Assembly (NCBI GenBank): GCA_021532125.1
Contig: JADYUX010000001.1
Coordinates: forward strand, 310,001 to 374,000
DNA from: Arcanobacterium haemolyticum
Lineage (GTDB): Bacteria; Actinomycetota; Actinomycetes; Actinomycetales; Actinomycetaceae
Direction of reading: 5' to 3'
DNA length: 64,000 bases
Shown here piece by piece: positions 1-9,250 of the stretch (within the stretch, counting starts at the first letter, position 1; every line of letters starts with the position of its first letter). The translations under genes were made by a program, and so were the position numbers. The notes under the pieces were generated by a model. It saw nothing but the letters and a program-made list of their open reading frames with translations. It searched no databases and had not been told where the DNA came from.

Positions 1-1563
1 TCCTCACGTTTCGCCCCCATCTCCTACGAGCGCCCCAAAGGTACCCTTCGGGTGCACGGCGAGATTCTCATTGAACGCCAGATTCGTCAGCTTCACGAAG
101 CAGGCATTGACGACATCACTGTCGTCGTCGGCTACAAGAAGGAATACTTCTTCTACCTCATCGAAAAATTCGGCGTAAAAATCGTCGTCAATAAAGAGTA
201 CGCGACCCGTAATAACAATGGTTCCCTCTGGCTTGTTCGCGACAAACTCGCCAACTCCTACGTGTGTTCCTCCGACAATTACTTCAGCGAAAACCCCTTC
301 GAGTCACACGTCTATCAGGCGTATTACTCGGCCCAGTACGTCGATGGCCCAACTGACGAATGGTGCATCACAACCGGGCGTGGGGGGCGCATTACCGGCG
401 CAACGATCGGCGGCGAAAATGCCTGGACCATGCTCGGCCACGTCTACTTTGACCGCACATTTTCATCGAAATTCCGCACCCTCCTGGAAAAGGTCTACGA
501 CCTCCCACAAACCGCTCCGAAGCTGTGGGAATCGATCTACCTCGACCACGTCTCCGACTTCAATATGGTCATGAGGAAATATCCAGACGGCCTGATCAAC
601 GAATTTGACTCTGTCGACGAGTTGCGTTCCTTTGACCCCCTTTTTATGGAAAACGTCGATTCAGAAGTTTTCGATCACATATCGTCGGCACTCAACTGCG
701 ATAAATCTGAAATTCGAGACTTCTATCCGCTCAAGCAGGGCCTCACAAACCTCTCGTGCCATTTCTCCGTGGGCAACGACGAATACGTGTACCGCCACCC
801 GGGAATCGGCACGAACAAAATCGTCGATCGCCGAGCTGAAATCTCAGCTCTCAAACTGGCCCGAGATTTAGATCTCGATTCCACGTTTATCACCGGCGAT
901 ACCGATAAAGGCTGGAAAATATCTCGTTTCGTTCCGGAGGCACGCAATCTTGACGTCACAAACGACGACGAACTTGCCGCCGCGATGAAAATGGCACACA
1001 CCCTCCACGAATCCTCTCTCCGTCTCGAACGCTCATTTGACTTCGTTCGTGAAGGGTTACGCTACGAAGAATTACTCTCACAAATCGGACCCATTGAAGT
1101 CCCCGGATACCATGAACTGCGCGCCAAAGTACTCCAACTTAAGGACTACGCTGACGCCGACGGATTTGATGTGGTCCCCAGCCACAACGATTTCTTCCCC
1201 ATGAATTTTCTCGTTGATGCCAAAGGCAACGTTGATCTGATCGACTGGGAATACGCAGGAATGTCAGATGTTGCGGCAGATTTCGGCACTATGGTTGTGT
1301 GCTCCGATGGCATCGACGACGATCGAGCAGAGCTCGCCCTCGAACTCTACTTCTCCCGTACTCCTACGCAGCGCGAACGTGCTCACTTCTGGGCGTACGT
1401 CGTTTTCGCCGGGTGGTGCTGGTACGTGTGGGCGCTTCTCAAAGAAGCTGAAGGTGACGATGTAGGCGAATGGCTGCTCACCTACTATCGCTATGCCAAC
1501 GGCTATGTCGATAGTCTCCTCGCCACCTACACCAACGACATTCATAAGGAGCTCGCCCGATGA
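1..1563 (+). CDS. licCA: LicC-LicA fusion: phosphocholine cytidylyltransferase / choline kinase (5' end outside window)
   Basis: The reading frame is open from base 1, and the residues before the first GTG (position 52) already belong to the family: SRFAP...YERPKG is the tail of the nucleotidyltransferase signature, so only the very N-terminus is missing. The N-terminal ~230 residues look like a LicC-type CTP:phosphocholine cytidylyltransferase. The C-terminal ~270 residues are a choline/aminoglycoside kinase fold with the HNDFFPMNF catalytic loop (about 1189-1215) and the DWEYAG metal-binding motif (about 1243-1260). Such a protein would phosphorylate choline and activate it to CDP-choline in the cytosol. 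In pneumococcus LicA and LicC are separate; fused LicCA proteins are known in Treponema. The stop overlaps the next start (ATGA), so it is coupled to licB. A different small alcohol substrate is possible, but the LicB and LicD neighbours favour choline. Confidence 0.85.
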   Translation, partial: SSRFAPISYERPKGTLRVHGEILIERQIRQLHEAGIDDITVVVGYKKEYFFYLIEKFGVKIVVNKEYATRNNNGSLWLVRDKLANSYVCSSDNYFSENPFESHVYQAYYSAQYVDGPTDEWCITTGRGGRITGATIGGENAWTMLGHVYFDRTFSSKFRTLLEKVYDLPQTAPKLWESIYLDHVSDFNMVMRKYPDGLINEFDSVDELRSFDPLFMENVDSEVFDHISSALNCDKSEIRDFYPLKQGLTNLSCHFSVGNDEYVYRHPGIGTNKIVDRRAEISALKLARDLDLDSTFITGDTDKGWKISRFVPEARNLDVTNDDELAAAMKMAHTLHESSLRLERSFDFVREGLRYEELLSQIGPIEVPGYHELRAKVLQLKDYADADGFDVVPSHNDFFPMNFLVDAKGNVDLIDWEYAGMSDVAADFGTMVVCSDGIDDDRAELALELYFSRTPTQRERAHFWAYVVFAGWCWYVWALLKEAEGDDVGEWLLTYYRYANGYVDSLLATYTNDIHKELAR

Positions 1564-2528
1564 AGTGGGGCATATTTTCCGGAGCTCTGTGGGGGCTCGA
1601 TACCGTTGTTCTCGGCATGATCTTCGCGATTGCGCCATTCATTGATAGCCCTCACGCGTCCCTTGCAAGCGCTATCATGCACGACACCGCGTGCGCCCTC
1701 GTCCTTCTCATATATATGGGGATACGGGGCCGACTCCGCGACACTCTCGCCGCGCTCCGCACACGCCCAGGACGCGCTGTCATGGGCGCAGCAATTCTTG
1801 GTGGGCCGGTAGGAATGACGGGTTACCTTATCGCGATCAACAATATCGGCCCTGGCTATACCGCGATTATCTCCACGTTCTATCCGGCTGTTGGAACACT
1901 CTTGGCATTCGTCTTCCTCAAAGAACGTATGCATATGCGACAAGTCCTTGCACTTCTCGTCGCCCTCGGAGCGATTATCGCGATTGGATGGTCCTCGACA
2001 GGCGAGACTACCGGAGGTTCCCCAATCATCGGTATCATCGCCGCGCTCGCTTGCGTCGTCGGTTGGGGCTCTGAGGCAGTCATCCTCGCATGGGGAATGC
2101 GCGAAGAAGCCGTCGACAACGAAACCGCACTTCACATTCGCCAAACGACATCGGCATTCGTCTACCTCGTCGTAGTAGCTCCTATCGCTGGAGCGCTCCC
2201 TTTCGTCGTGCAGGCAGCTCCGACACGCGGGACACTCGTTCTCACTGTAGCCGCCATAGCCGGCACAGCCTCGTACCTGTTCTACTACCGGGCCATTGGC
2301 ACCATCGGCGCCTCACGTGGCATGGCACTTAACATCTCCTATTCGGCGTGGGCGGTCTTCTTCTCTCTCATCCTCCTTGGAAGCAGGCCTGGACTTTTCC
2401 AAGTAGGCTGTTGTCTTGTCATCCTCTGCGGAACCGTCCTCGCAGCGACGCCCAACTGGCGAGAGCTCCTCCCTGGATCGTTCCGTAATACGGATGACGA
2501 ATCGCTCATCGCGAATCGAGCAGAATAA
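1560..2528 (+). CDS. licB: LicB-like choline permease (EamA/DMT superfamily)
   Basis: A 322-residue, very hydrophobic protein with about ten membrane segments in two EamA-like halves. It starts MKWGIFSGALWGLDTVVLG, a typical DMT N-terminus. Its place directly between the kinase/cytidylyltransferase gene (4-nt ATGA overlap) and licD (14-nt gap) is what identifies it as the choline-uptake component; DMT proteins alone are not substrate-diagnostic. It would import choline across the membrane for LicA. Length is normal for the family, and no signal peptide cleavage site is expected. Confidence 0.8.
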   Translation: MKWGIFSGALWGLDTVVLGMIFAIAPFIDSPHASLASAIMHDTACALVLLIYMGIRGRLRDTLAALRTRPGRAVMGAAILGGPVGMTGYLIAINNIGPGYTAIISTFYPAVGTLLAFVFLKERMHMRQVLALLVALGAIIAIGWSSTGETTGGSPIIGIIAALACVVGWGSEAVILAWGMREEAVDNETALHIRQTTSAFVYLVVVAPIAGALPFVVQAAPTRGTLVLTVAAIAGTASYLFYYRAIGTIGASRGMALNISYSAWAVFFSLILLGSRPGLFQVGCCLVILCGTVLAATPNWRELLPGSFRNTDDESLIANRAE

Positions 2529-2542
2529 CGCAGGAGGAAAAC

Positions 2543-3397
2543 GTGGCCGGCTACGACGAGGCAACCTTGGCGCGCATTCAACGATCAATGACTTACGTCA
2601 TGGGCGAATTCGACCGCGTGTGTACTGAGCTCGAGCTACGCTACGTCGCATACGGAGGTACGGCGATTGGTGCCGTGCGGCATCACGGATTCATTCCATG
2701 GGACGACGACGTTGATATCGCTATGCCGCGTGAGGATTACGACGAATTCTTCGCAAAAGCTCCAGCAATCCTCCGGGAGGAATTCATCCTCCTTGACGCC
2801 AGAACAGACCCCCGCTACCCCAAAACTTTCGGCGTACTCGGTCTCGCCGACAGTGAGTTCATTCCGGGATTGGCAGCCGAGCGCGATTACTCCATGCCCC
2901 TCGGCATCGACCTTTTCCCTCTCGATCCACTCCCCCACGAGCCGAAACAGTTCAAGCGTCAGGCACGTGAAAGCTGGTTCTGGGGCCGTTTGCTCTATCT
3001 CCTCGGCACACCGAATGCCGTCGTGCCCCTACCGTCACCGGCAAAGCAGCTTGCCGAATACACCATGCTCGCTATTCACAAGGCACTCAACCTAGCGGGA
3101 GTGAAACCGGCGGGAATCATTCGGCGTTGGGAGAACGTTGCCCGTCGTTTCGAGCAGGGTGGATCATCACGACTAGGAGATTTCTCCACCCAGGACCCAC
3201 TTCGATGGTCAGCCCGAATTGATGAGCTCTTCCCAGCTCAACGCGTTCAATTTGACGACATCACCCTCATGGTTCCTCGCGACTACGACGCCGTGCTCAC
3301 CCGCGGATACGGGGACTACATGGCTATCCCTCCGGAATCTGAGCGCGTCAACCACGAGGCCGCCTCGGTAGTATTCGGGCCGAATGCTCCACGGTAA
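2543..3397 (+). CDS. licD: LicD family phosphocholine transferase
   Basis: A 284-residue protein. The GTG start is supported by a strong GCAGGAGG ribosome binding site about 5 nt upstream. The LicD signature is clear near residues 30-62: YGGTAIGAVRHHGFIPWDDD followed by VDIAMPREDY, which carries the acidic metal-binding residues of this nucleotidyltransferase-like fold. LicD enzymes move phosphocholine from CDP-choline to sugars of teichoic acids or other glycans. There is one copy here, third gene of the lic operon. The acceptor sugar cannot be read from the sequence; the surface-glycan genes next door are the likely source. Confidence 0.88.
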   Translation: MAGYDEATLARIQRSMTYVMGEFDRVCTELELRYVAYGGTAIGAVRHHGFIPWDDDVDIAMPREDYDEFFAKAPAILREEFILLDARTDPRYPKTFGVLGLADSEFIPGLAAERDYSMPLGIDLFPLDPLPHEPKQFKRQARESWFWGRLLYLLGTPNAVVPLPSPAKQLAEYTMLAIHKALNLAGVKPAGIIRRWENVARRFEQGGSSRLGDFSTQDPLRWSARIDELFPAQRVQFDDITLMVPRDYDAVLTRGYGDYMAIPPESERVNHEAASVVFGPNAPR

Positions 3398-3520
3398 CAG
3401 CTCACTTGCGTTTCTCTAGCTCATCCAGCATATTGGTTAGACGTGAGACGCAGCCTGTCACCAGATTATTTCCGTGTGCCCTGCACCGATGCCATGAACA
3501 GGTCTTAATCGAGGTTCATA

Positions 3521-4801
3521 ATGTCCACACGTGACCACAACGATTCAAGAGGGATGCCTCCGGCATTGCCAATGCGGACAAACATCCTGTGGAGCTCAAC
3601 GGGGTCACTCGTGCGAACACTCTCCAACTGGTTGATGACAGTTTTTGTCGTTCGGCTCTCGACAGGCTTTGATGCAGCCGGAGTATTCGCGCTAGCTATG
3701 TCGATCTCGAACCTCGTTATCCCCGTCGCCGAATATCGCCTGCGCACTCTCCAGGTAACGGACGTGCATGGCGAACATACATCGAGGCAATATCTCGGAC
3801 TTCGAGTCATCACGACTTCAATCGCACTTGCGATCGCTGTTTGTTATACGCTCGCGACAAATGACCTGCGACTTTTTCCTCCGATTATCATTTATTCAGC
3901 AGGGCAACTTCTCATTACTTACACCGAAGGCTTTCACGCCATCGAGCAACGCTACATGCGGATGGACTATATCGGAATTTCTTACTGGATTCAGGCAGTT
4001 GGCGGCTGCCTAGCTTTTGTAGCCGGAATCTATTTCTTCAACTCGCTTATTATTGCAGTGAGTTTCCTATCCGTTTTCCTGGCCCTCGTGGTCTTATTTT
4101 ATGAGATTCCTTGTGCGCGGAAATTTGGGAGCTTGATCCCGCAGATTGACTGGACAGATGCCGCGAGAACACTTGTCCGACTCTTCCCGATATCAATGGT
4201 CAACGTGGCGTTAAGTATCGTCACGCTAGTCCCACGACAGTTTCTCACGAGCTACGCCAGCGAAGAAGCACTAGGAATTTATGCCTCCGTCGCTGCACCA
4301 GCTTTGATCATCCAAGCCAGCGCAACTTATCTTTACACGCCGGTCCTCGGAAAGTTAGTTGAGCTTATCTATGAAGATAAAAAGAGCGCAATTAAAATGC
4401 TGATTCGCATTTTCGCTATCTTCATCGGCATCGGCGTGCTGGCATCCCTCGCCTTCCTCATCGCAGGAGATTGGTTGATTCCCCTCGTATTCGGCGAAGC
4501 AATACGACCGTACACGTACCTAATACAACCTGCCCTCGTTCTCTCACTCATCACAGCATTCGTGTGGTTTGCAAATGACCTTCTGCTCGGACTCCGAAAC
4601 TACCTCGGCTGTTTTCTCGGTGGAGCAGCGGCAGCATCGAGCACACTCATCGTCGCGATGCCCTTCACGAAAATTTTCGGCCTTAACGCCCCAAGCGCAA
4701 CTGGCATATTCGCATCGGTGGTAGCCCTAGTCATCATGGGATACTTTTTCCGTAAAACACTCAAACGTACCCAGTCAGAATCAGCGGACCCCCACGACTA
4801 A
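3521..4801 (+). CDS. Oligosaccharide flippase-like (Wzx/MATE-type) membrane protein
   Basis: A 426-residue protein with 11-12 predicted membrane segments in the layout of polysaccharide biosynthesis flippases (lipid-linked oligosaccharide translocases of the MOP superfamily). The early segment SNWLMTVFVVRLSTGFDAAG resembles the family N-terminus. ATG at 3521 has a GAGG-type site about 8 nt upstream. It lies 123 bp after licD on the same strand and overlaps the convergent DUF2142 gene by 21 bp at the 3' end. Base composition is visibly more A/T rich than the flanking housekeeping genes, which may mean lateral acquisition. The substrate is unknown. Confidence 0.75.
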   Translation: MSTRDHNDSRGMPPALPMRTNILWSSTGSLVRTLSNWLMTVFVVRLSTGFDAAGVFALAMSISNLVIPVAEYRLRTLQVTDVHGEHTSRQYLGLRVITTSIALAIAVCYTLATNDLRLFPPIIIYSAGQLLITYTEGFHAIEQRYMRMDYIGISYWIQAVGGCLAFVAGIYFFNSLIIAVSFLSVFLALVVLFYEIPCARKFGSLIPQIDWTDAARTLVRLFPISMVNVALSIVTLVPRQFLTSYASEEALGIYASVAAPALIIQASATYLYTPVLGKLVELIYEDKKSAIKMLIRIFAIFIGIGVLASLAFLIAGDWLIPLVFGEAIRPYTYLIQPALVLSLITAFVWFANDLLLGLRNYLGCFLGGAAAASSTLIVAMPFTKIFGLNAPSATGIFASVVALVIMGYFFRKTLKRTQSESADPHD

Positions 4802-6349
4802 ATGACGAGGGTTGTGGAGCAATCGATGAGGCTTCAGCAACCACGCAACTACAAAAAGTGCGACAACAATTGCGAACGTCGAAGATATCCACACAAACAG
4901 TGGCGATATATTTATATTCCACCACCACTCGTTATCGAAATTAATATTAAAGAGTGGTTCGGGCTTATCTAAACCTGACACGTAGCGCCACAACACTCTT
5001 TTCAGGGCCAGTGAGTAAACACTAACCAAGCTAAAGAGAACGAAAACTAGTTGTGGCAGGGTGAAGACTGGTTCCTCAGAATCGTCTAGTACAAATGCGA
5101 GGAAGAAGAACACCGCTAACAAAGGCAGCATGTAGCGCGGCTGATACATAACAAACTCAGGCTGGACACCTTGAAGTGTTGTTAAGAAAGGCATCCCAAA
5201 GATAGCACCCGCGATAGCCCCCATGGCCAGGAACTTCCGCCACGTTATTCTGCGAAGCGATATAACGAGAGCTGCAGCCCCAATACCTACTGCAACAATG
5301 GCGATCGGGCCGGTGTCAAGGCTAGTATCGAACCAGCCTGGCCCACGTCCTCGCCCATAGAACGCAGCCAGATAATCTGGGAATTGAAGAACGGAACGTA
5401 GAGCGACGTCAAGAATACTGCGTTGCGAGGAACTTTCTGAGCTCGACACAATACCAGCTTGTCCGCCGCCGAACATCACATAAAGCCCCCACAAGCTCAC
5501 CAGTGCGGCAAAAAGCTTCTGAGGGAGACGCCAGATATCCCACTCGATCCCTAGCAGCATCGCAATCGAGACAACAAACATAAACGTTGCAGAATCACCG
5601 CGGGAGAACGCGCACAACAACGCTCCAACGAGAGCTAACCCTAGGGACGCGTATTTCTTTCTCGTGCCATCACTCGTCAGCGATGCAAATAGAGCCCCTG
5701 CATATACATATGTTCCAGTGATTGACCACGAACTCGGATTTACCGAAGCAACGTAATACACGCCCATCGGCACCCATGACACAAGTATTGCTAGAAGATA
5801 ACGAGACCGATAGCGTGGCTTGAGCAGAACACATACACCAGCAACCAGTGCAACAGCGATACCCAGATTTATCGTTCGCATGATGAGCACTGATTTTGTA
5901 ACACTCTCACCTACAAAAAGATGGTGAAACCGATAGTATTCTTTCGGATAATTCCCCGCATCGTAACGGCTTGAGTATGCGTCATGATCGTCCGAGAATC
6001 CAGCGGTACATGCGGCCGAATTCTCGGGATGGAACGCATGACAGGTCGAGGATTGGGCGACAGCTTCAGGAACGAGGACTTCCTCAACACCATTAACAGT
6101 CTTCGTATCACACGACTCTCCCGCTGGACGTGGGCACCAAATTGACCCCATGTGATAATCCTCGTCCGGAGAACCTCCTAGAGGCGAAGCAAGGACCCAT
6201 CCCAGGCCGGAGAAAAAAACTGCTAAAGCCCCAATCACGCCTAGAAGGAACCGGGTAGTTTTCGATTTTGAAGTCTCAGAATAGTTTGGTGAAACTTCGG
6301 ACGCCACATCATCCCTACGCTGCGGTTCATCAGTCACGGGTGACTCCAT
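4781..6349 (-). CDS. DUF2142 family multi-spanning membrane protein
   Basis: About 522 residues from the ATG at 6349, which forms a TGATG overlap with the stop of the upstream gene; an in-frame GTG at 6358 is an alternative. One membrane segment near residue 40 is followed by a long extracytoplasmic loop rich in Asp, His and Cys (SPDEDYHMGSIWCPRP and onward), then about ten more segments. This loop after the first helix, with a PDE(D/x)YH motif, is characteristic of DUF2142 proteins, which accompany polysaccharide clusters and resemble GT-C type glycosyltransferases or polymer-assembly proteins. It is the last gene of the six-gene operon. Biochemical function is not established for the family. 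Confidence 0.75.
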   Translation of the reverse strand: MESPVTDEPQRRDDVASEVSPNYSETSKSKTTRFLLGVIGALAVFFSGLGWVLASPLGGSPDEDYHMGSIWCPRPAGESCDTKTVNGVEEVLVPEAVAQSSTCHAFHPENSAACTAGFSDDHDAYSSRYDAGNYPKEYYRFHHLFVGESVTKSVLIMRTINLGIAVALVAGVCVLLKPRYRSRYLLAILVSWVPMGVYYVASVNPSSWSITGTYVYAGALFASLTSDGTRKKYASLGLALVGALLCAFSRGDSATFMFVVSIAMLLGIEWDIWRLPQKLFAALVSLWGLYVMFGGGQAGIVSSSESSSQRSILDVALRSVLQFPDYLAAFYGRGRGPGWFDTSLDTGPIAIVAVGIGAAALVISLRRITWRKFLAMGAIAGAIFGMPFLTTLQGVQPEFVMYQPRYMLPLLAVFFFLAFVLDDSEEPVFTLPQLVFVLFSLVSVYSLALKRVLWRYVSGLDKPEPLFNINFDNEWWWNINISPLFVWISSTFAIVVALFVVAWLLKPHRLLHNPRHLVVGVR

Positions 6350-8409
6350 CACGACCACACTGCATTCTTGATCGCAAGGAGGAATGTACGTCCAAATCGT
6401 GTGGTTGGCTCAAGAATTGCGCTCTCCGCCCACTCATTCCAAGCGTTGATAAAGACAACACGATCCTTCGGTTCGCGTGCCGTCACCGATCGGATCAGCC
6501 CGGAAACCCAGCGATGGAACGTATATGGATTCGAGCCATACCATGCATCGGCCTTCCATTGCCGTCTTGCTGTGTTGTCAAAACCGACCATCGCGCCCGG
6601 ATATTCATCATCTGCTAAACGCACCGCATTACGCAGCGACGCATCGACAGTTGCCTGATAACTCATGAAATTTCCACGCCATCGCGAATCTAGGCCAACC
6701 TGTGTAGCGGGACCCGCTACCCACGGCAAATTATGCGGCGGAAACTCCAAAGTGCCATCAATGCCCATATCTCGGAAATTATCTCCAAGGCCATCAAATT
6801 CTTGAGCAACCGCAACGGCAAGCACCTTGAGTTCCCCAACACCTGCAGTGCGTGCACGCTCGCGCCACGTAGCCACGACCTCGGGGAAGTTCTTCATTTG
6901 AGCCGGACGATAAACCGCAATTACTGCTTTACCGTCAACTCGCATGTAACGTCGGTCAAGTAAAAACTCCATAACGTCATCGATAAAGTTCTCCGCCGGG
7001 ACCTTGGAGTAATCCTGGCCGATAAGAACGTCTTGAGATCGCCCATCCCAACGTCGTGTCCAGTTTTCATTTGCCCACATTATGCAGAACGGGAAATCAA
7101 CATCCGATTGTTTAAGGCGTTCGATTGGAAGGTTAAGAATCCGCTCACCAGCAAACCAGTAGTAGTAGTACATAAAGCCGGCGATCCCATGCTTGCGGGC
7201 AAGATCAGCTTGGCTTTCGCGTACCGAATCCAGGGCCAAATCATAGTAGCCAAGGTCAGTCGGTTGCTTAGGCTGATAATGCCCTCGATAGGCCGGTACC
7301 GCCCCAGCCACATTCGTCCATTCAGTAAATCCCTTACCCCACCATCGATTGTTTTGCGGTGAATCGTGGAACTGCGGCAAATAGAAAGGAATGATGTCAG
7401 CATTTGCAGTTCGTGCTGAGTCAACCGTAAAGCGGGTATAGCCCTCCGGATCGACTTCCGGAGAGTGTAGGTGATCGAGAATCCTTGGTTCCTCTGTCCT
7501 CAGGCCAGCTTCTCGCGTCACGATCCCAATGATTCGCTCCACAGCATGAGCTGTGGTTCCATCTACCTGGCCAGCTTCTTCATCAAAATCGGCACTCTGT
7601 AGATTCAATGCCCGCAATCCTTGAAGGATGAAGCCTCGGCACCAATACATAGAACCGGATGCGAATTCAAGATCCTCAGGATTGATCTGTAATTCGATCC
7701 GGCGCAAAATCTGCTCGACAATCCTTTGATCGCCGCCCCAGAATTCTTTGCCAACGATAGAATCTCGAGCTGTATAAACTCCGAGACTCGGTTCAGCGGC
7801 GAACGCATTGAGAATATCGGTAACGCGCTCACGAGAGCCGACGAGATCTGATAAGAACTGATCCTTCCATGCAGCACCCGATCCTTCGAGTTCAGAATGT
7901 TCTTCTCGCCAAGGGCTTCGCTTGGTGTGAAGCTTAAGAATAAGATCATAGGGATCGAGGGCACCCGAGTTAATCAACTGGACTGTAGGAAAGATGTCAC
8001 GCCCATGATTTTCAACATCAACGATCACGACGTGTGCGATGTTCTCAATATCATTGGGAACATTAATCGCGGCTTCTGAAGCATTCGTCACAAATAGGTC
8101 AAACTTGACCGGAATGTTCCGAAGATGCTCAAAGAGTTCAGGCATCAATTCGTGGTAAAAACAATGAATCACGACGGCAACACGTTGAGGTTCGGTAATT
8201 GTAAATTGGTCGTCGACTCTCCACTTATCAGGGAACCCAGAATCCTGGCGTCCTCCTAAACGGTCAACATAATTGGAGAAGTCCGCGCAATGCTGAGCAC
8301 GAACGCCACGGACATTTCCGGTAGCTAAAACATTAATCGCAGCATTACGAGCACGAGCTACGACATACTGACCTCGACGAGACATTCCATGCATTGAAAA
8401 GTTGACCAT
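6349..8409 (-). CDS. RgpF-like domain fused to GH99-like WbsX domain
   Basis: A 686-residue cytosolic protein with two parts. Residues about 60-310 resemble rhamnan-synthesis protein F (AVVIHCFYHELMPELFEHL, then NHGRDIFPTVQLI and LKLHTKRSPW). Residues about 330-680 match the glycoside-hydrolase-99-like WbsX domain: IPFYLPQFHDSPQNNRWWG, GFTEWTNV, YYYYWFAGERILNLP, MWANENWTRRWDG and FINAWNEWAE. In polysaccharide clusters WbsX domains are thought to process or transfer glycans. ATG 8409 has a GAGGAAG site 6 nt upstream. It sits 13 nt after the smaller RgpF-like gene and is coupled to the DUF2142 gene downstream. Base use is more A/T rich than in the housekeeping genes. Confidence 0.85.
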   Translation of the reverse strand: MVNFSMHGMSRRGQYVVARARNAAINVLATGNVRGVRAQHCADFSNYVDRLGGRQDSGFPDKWRVDDQFTITEPQRVAVVIHCFYHELMPELFEHLRNIPVKFDLFVTNASEAAINVPNDIENIAHVVIVDVENHGRDIFPTVQLINSGALDPYDLILKLHTKRSPWREEHSELEGSGAAWKDQFLSDLVGSRERVTDILNAFAAEPSLGVYTARDSIVGKEFWGGDQRIVEQILRRIELQINPEDLEFASGSMYWCRGFILQGLRALNLQSADFDEEAGQVDGTTAHAVERIIGIVTREAGLRTEEPRILDHLHSPEVDPEGYTRFTVDSARTANADIIPFYLPQFHDSPQNNRWWGKGFTEWTNVAGAVPAYRGHYQPKQPTDLGYYDLALDSVRESQADLARKHGIAGFMYYYYWFAGERILNLPIERLKQSDVDFPFCIMWANENWTRRWDGRSQDVLIGQDYSKVPAENFIDDVMEFLLDRRYMRVDGKAVIAVYRPAQMKNFPEVVATWRERARTAGVGELKVLAVAVAQEFDGLGDNFRDMGIDGTLEFPPHNLPWVAGPATQVGLDSRWRGNFMSYQATVDASLRNAVRLADDEYPGAMVGFDNTARRQWKADAWYGSNPYTFHRWVSGLIRSVTAREPKDRVVFINAWNEWAESAILEPTTRFGRTFLLAIKNAVWS

Positions 8410-8422
8410 TAATCTTCCTCAC

Positions 8423-9250
8423 TCACCACTGTGTGATGTCTTGGTTGAAACGGCGAGCTACATATGTAGATGCCTCGACAGCCTCCGCCATTGTAGATGG
8501 ATGAGTCATGACAGTTCGCTTGAGAAACGGCACACCCGACTCAATAAGGTTTTTCCATCCGTCCACGGTCGGATTTGAATAAGGTACTCCCAGATCGGGA
8601 CCAGTCACCCATTCGTCCCAGGAGTAAGCTTCCGAAAAGCAGACTTTAGATGCGCCTAATTCGTACGCAAGCACGACATTATCTTTATCGGGTTCGACCC
8701 GGATATCGTTGAAGAAGGCCCGCCAGGGGGCATCGTTGAGGATTCCTCCGCGAAATGCAAGAAAGTAACTCTGGATGTGTCGAACGAACTGGTACGAACT
8801 CGTTAGGCCACGAATATCCGGGCCTGGCTTCGCAGCCCATTTGAGCAGGTGATCGATGGGGGCAAATGGACCTAGAAGAGAATCATTTGTCAACAGTACT
8901 ACCGGGCATGAACGAATCTCTGGAATAACGCCCAAAGCAGTCGCCCAGGACCCAAAGTCATATCCAAGATTTGGCCGACGCATGATCACGGTCTTGTCTG
9001 GGATACCATACGGGAACTCAAGAGGCGTTTCCGATTCGCATGTGGCAACAACTAACGTTGCATACCCATTCAGTTCGAGCTGCCGTAAGTACTCCGACAA
9101 GGATCGAGGCTGCACCTGTCCTACAGAAAACTGCGCAATAATCGCAATTTTCCCCGTCCGAGTTAGTTCGGACGTATGACCTCGTTCGATATAGACCTTA
9201 CCTCGGGTTACATCTTGGACAAGCGGACCACGTTTCGTCAGAAGCTTCAC
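8423..9250 (-). CDS. Rhamnan synthesis protein F-like (RgpF family)
   Basis: A 275-residue protein. The core motifs are KIAIIAQFSVGQVQPRSL, IMRRPNLGYDFGSWA and VVLLTNDSLLGPF, the pattern of RgpF/rhamnosyltransferase-like glycan-assembly proteins, including the Asp residues typical of the nucleotide-sugar pocket. The GTG start has AAAGGA 8 nt upstream and overlaps the end of the small coiled-coil gene by 4 nt, so the two are translationally coupled. It probably adds or polymerises a deoxyhexose such as rhamnose; sugar and linkage cannot be told from sequence. It is related to the N-terminal part of the neighbouring fusion, possibly by an old duplication. Confidence 0.78.
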   Translation of the reverse strand: MKLLTKRGPLVQDVTRGKVYIERGHTSELTRTGKIAIIAQFSVGQVQPRSLSEYLRQLELNGYATLVVATCESETPLEFPYGIPDKTVIMRRPNLGYDFGSWATALGVIPEIRSCPVVLLTNDSLLGPFAPIDHLLKWAAKPGPDIRGLTSSYQFVRHIQSYFLAFRGGILNDAPWRAFFNDIRVEPDKDNVVLAYELGASKVCFSEAYSWDEWVTGPDLGVPYSNPTVDGWKNLIESGVPFLKRTVMTHPSTMAEAVEASTYVARRFNQDITQW

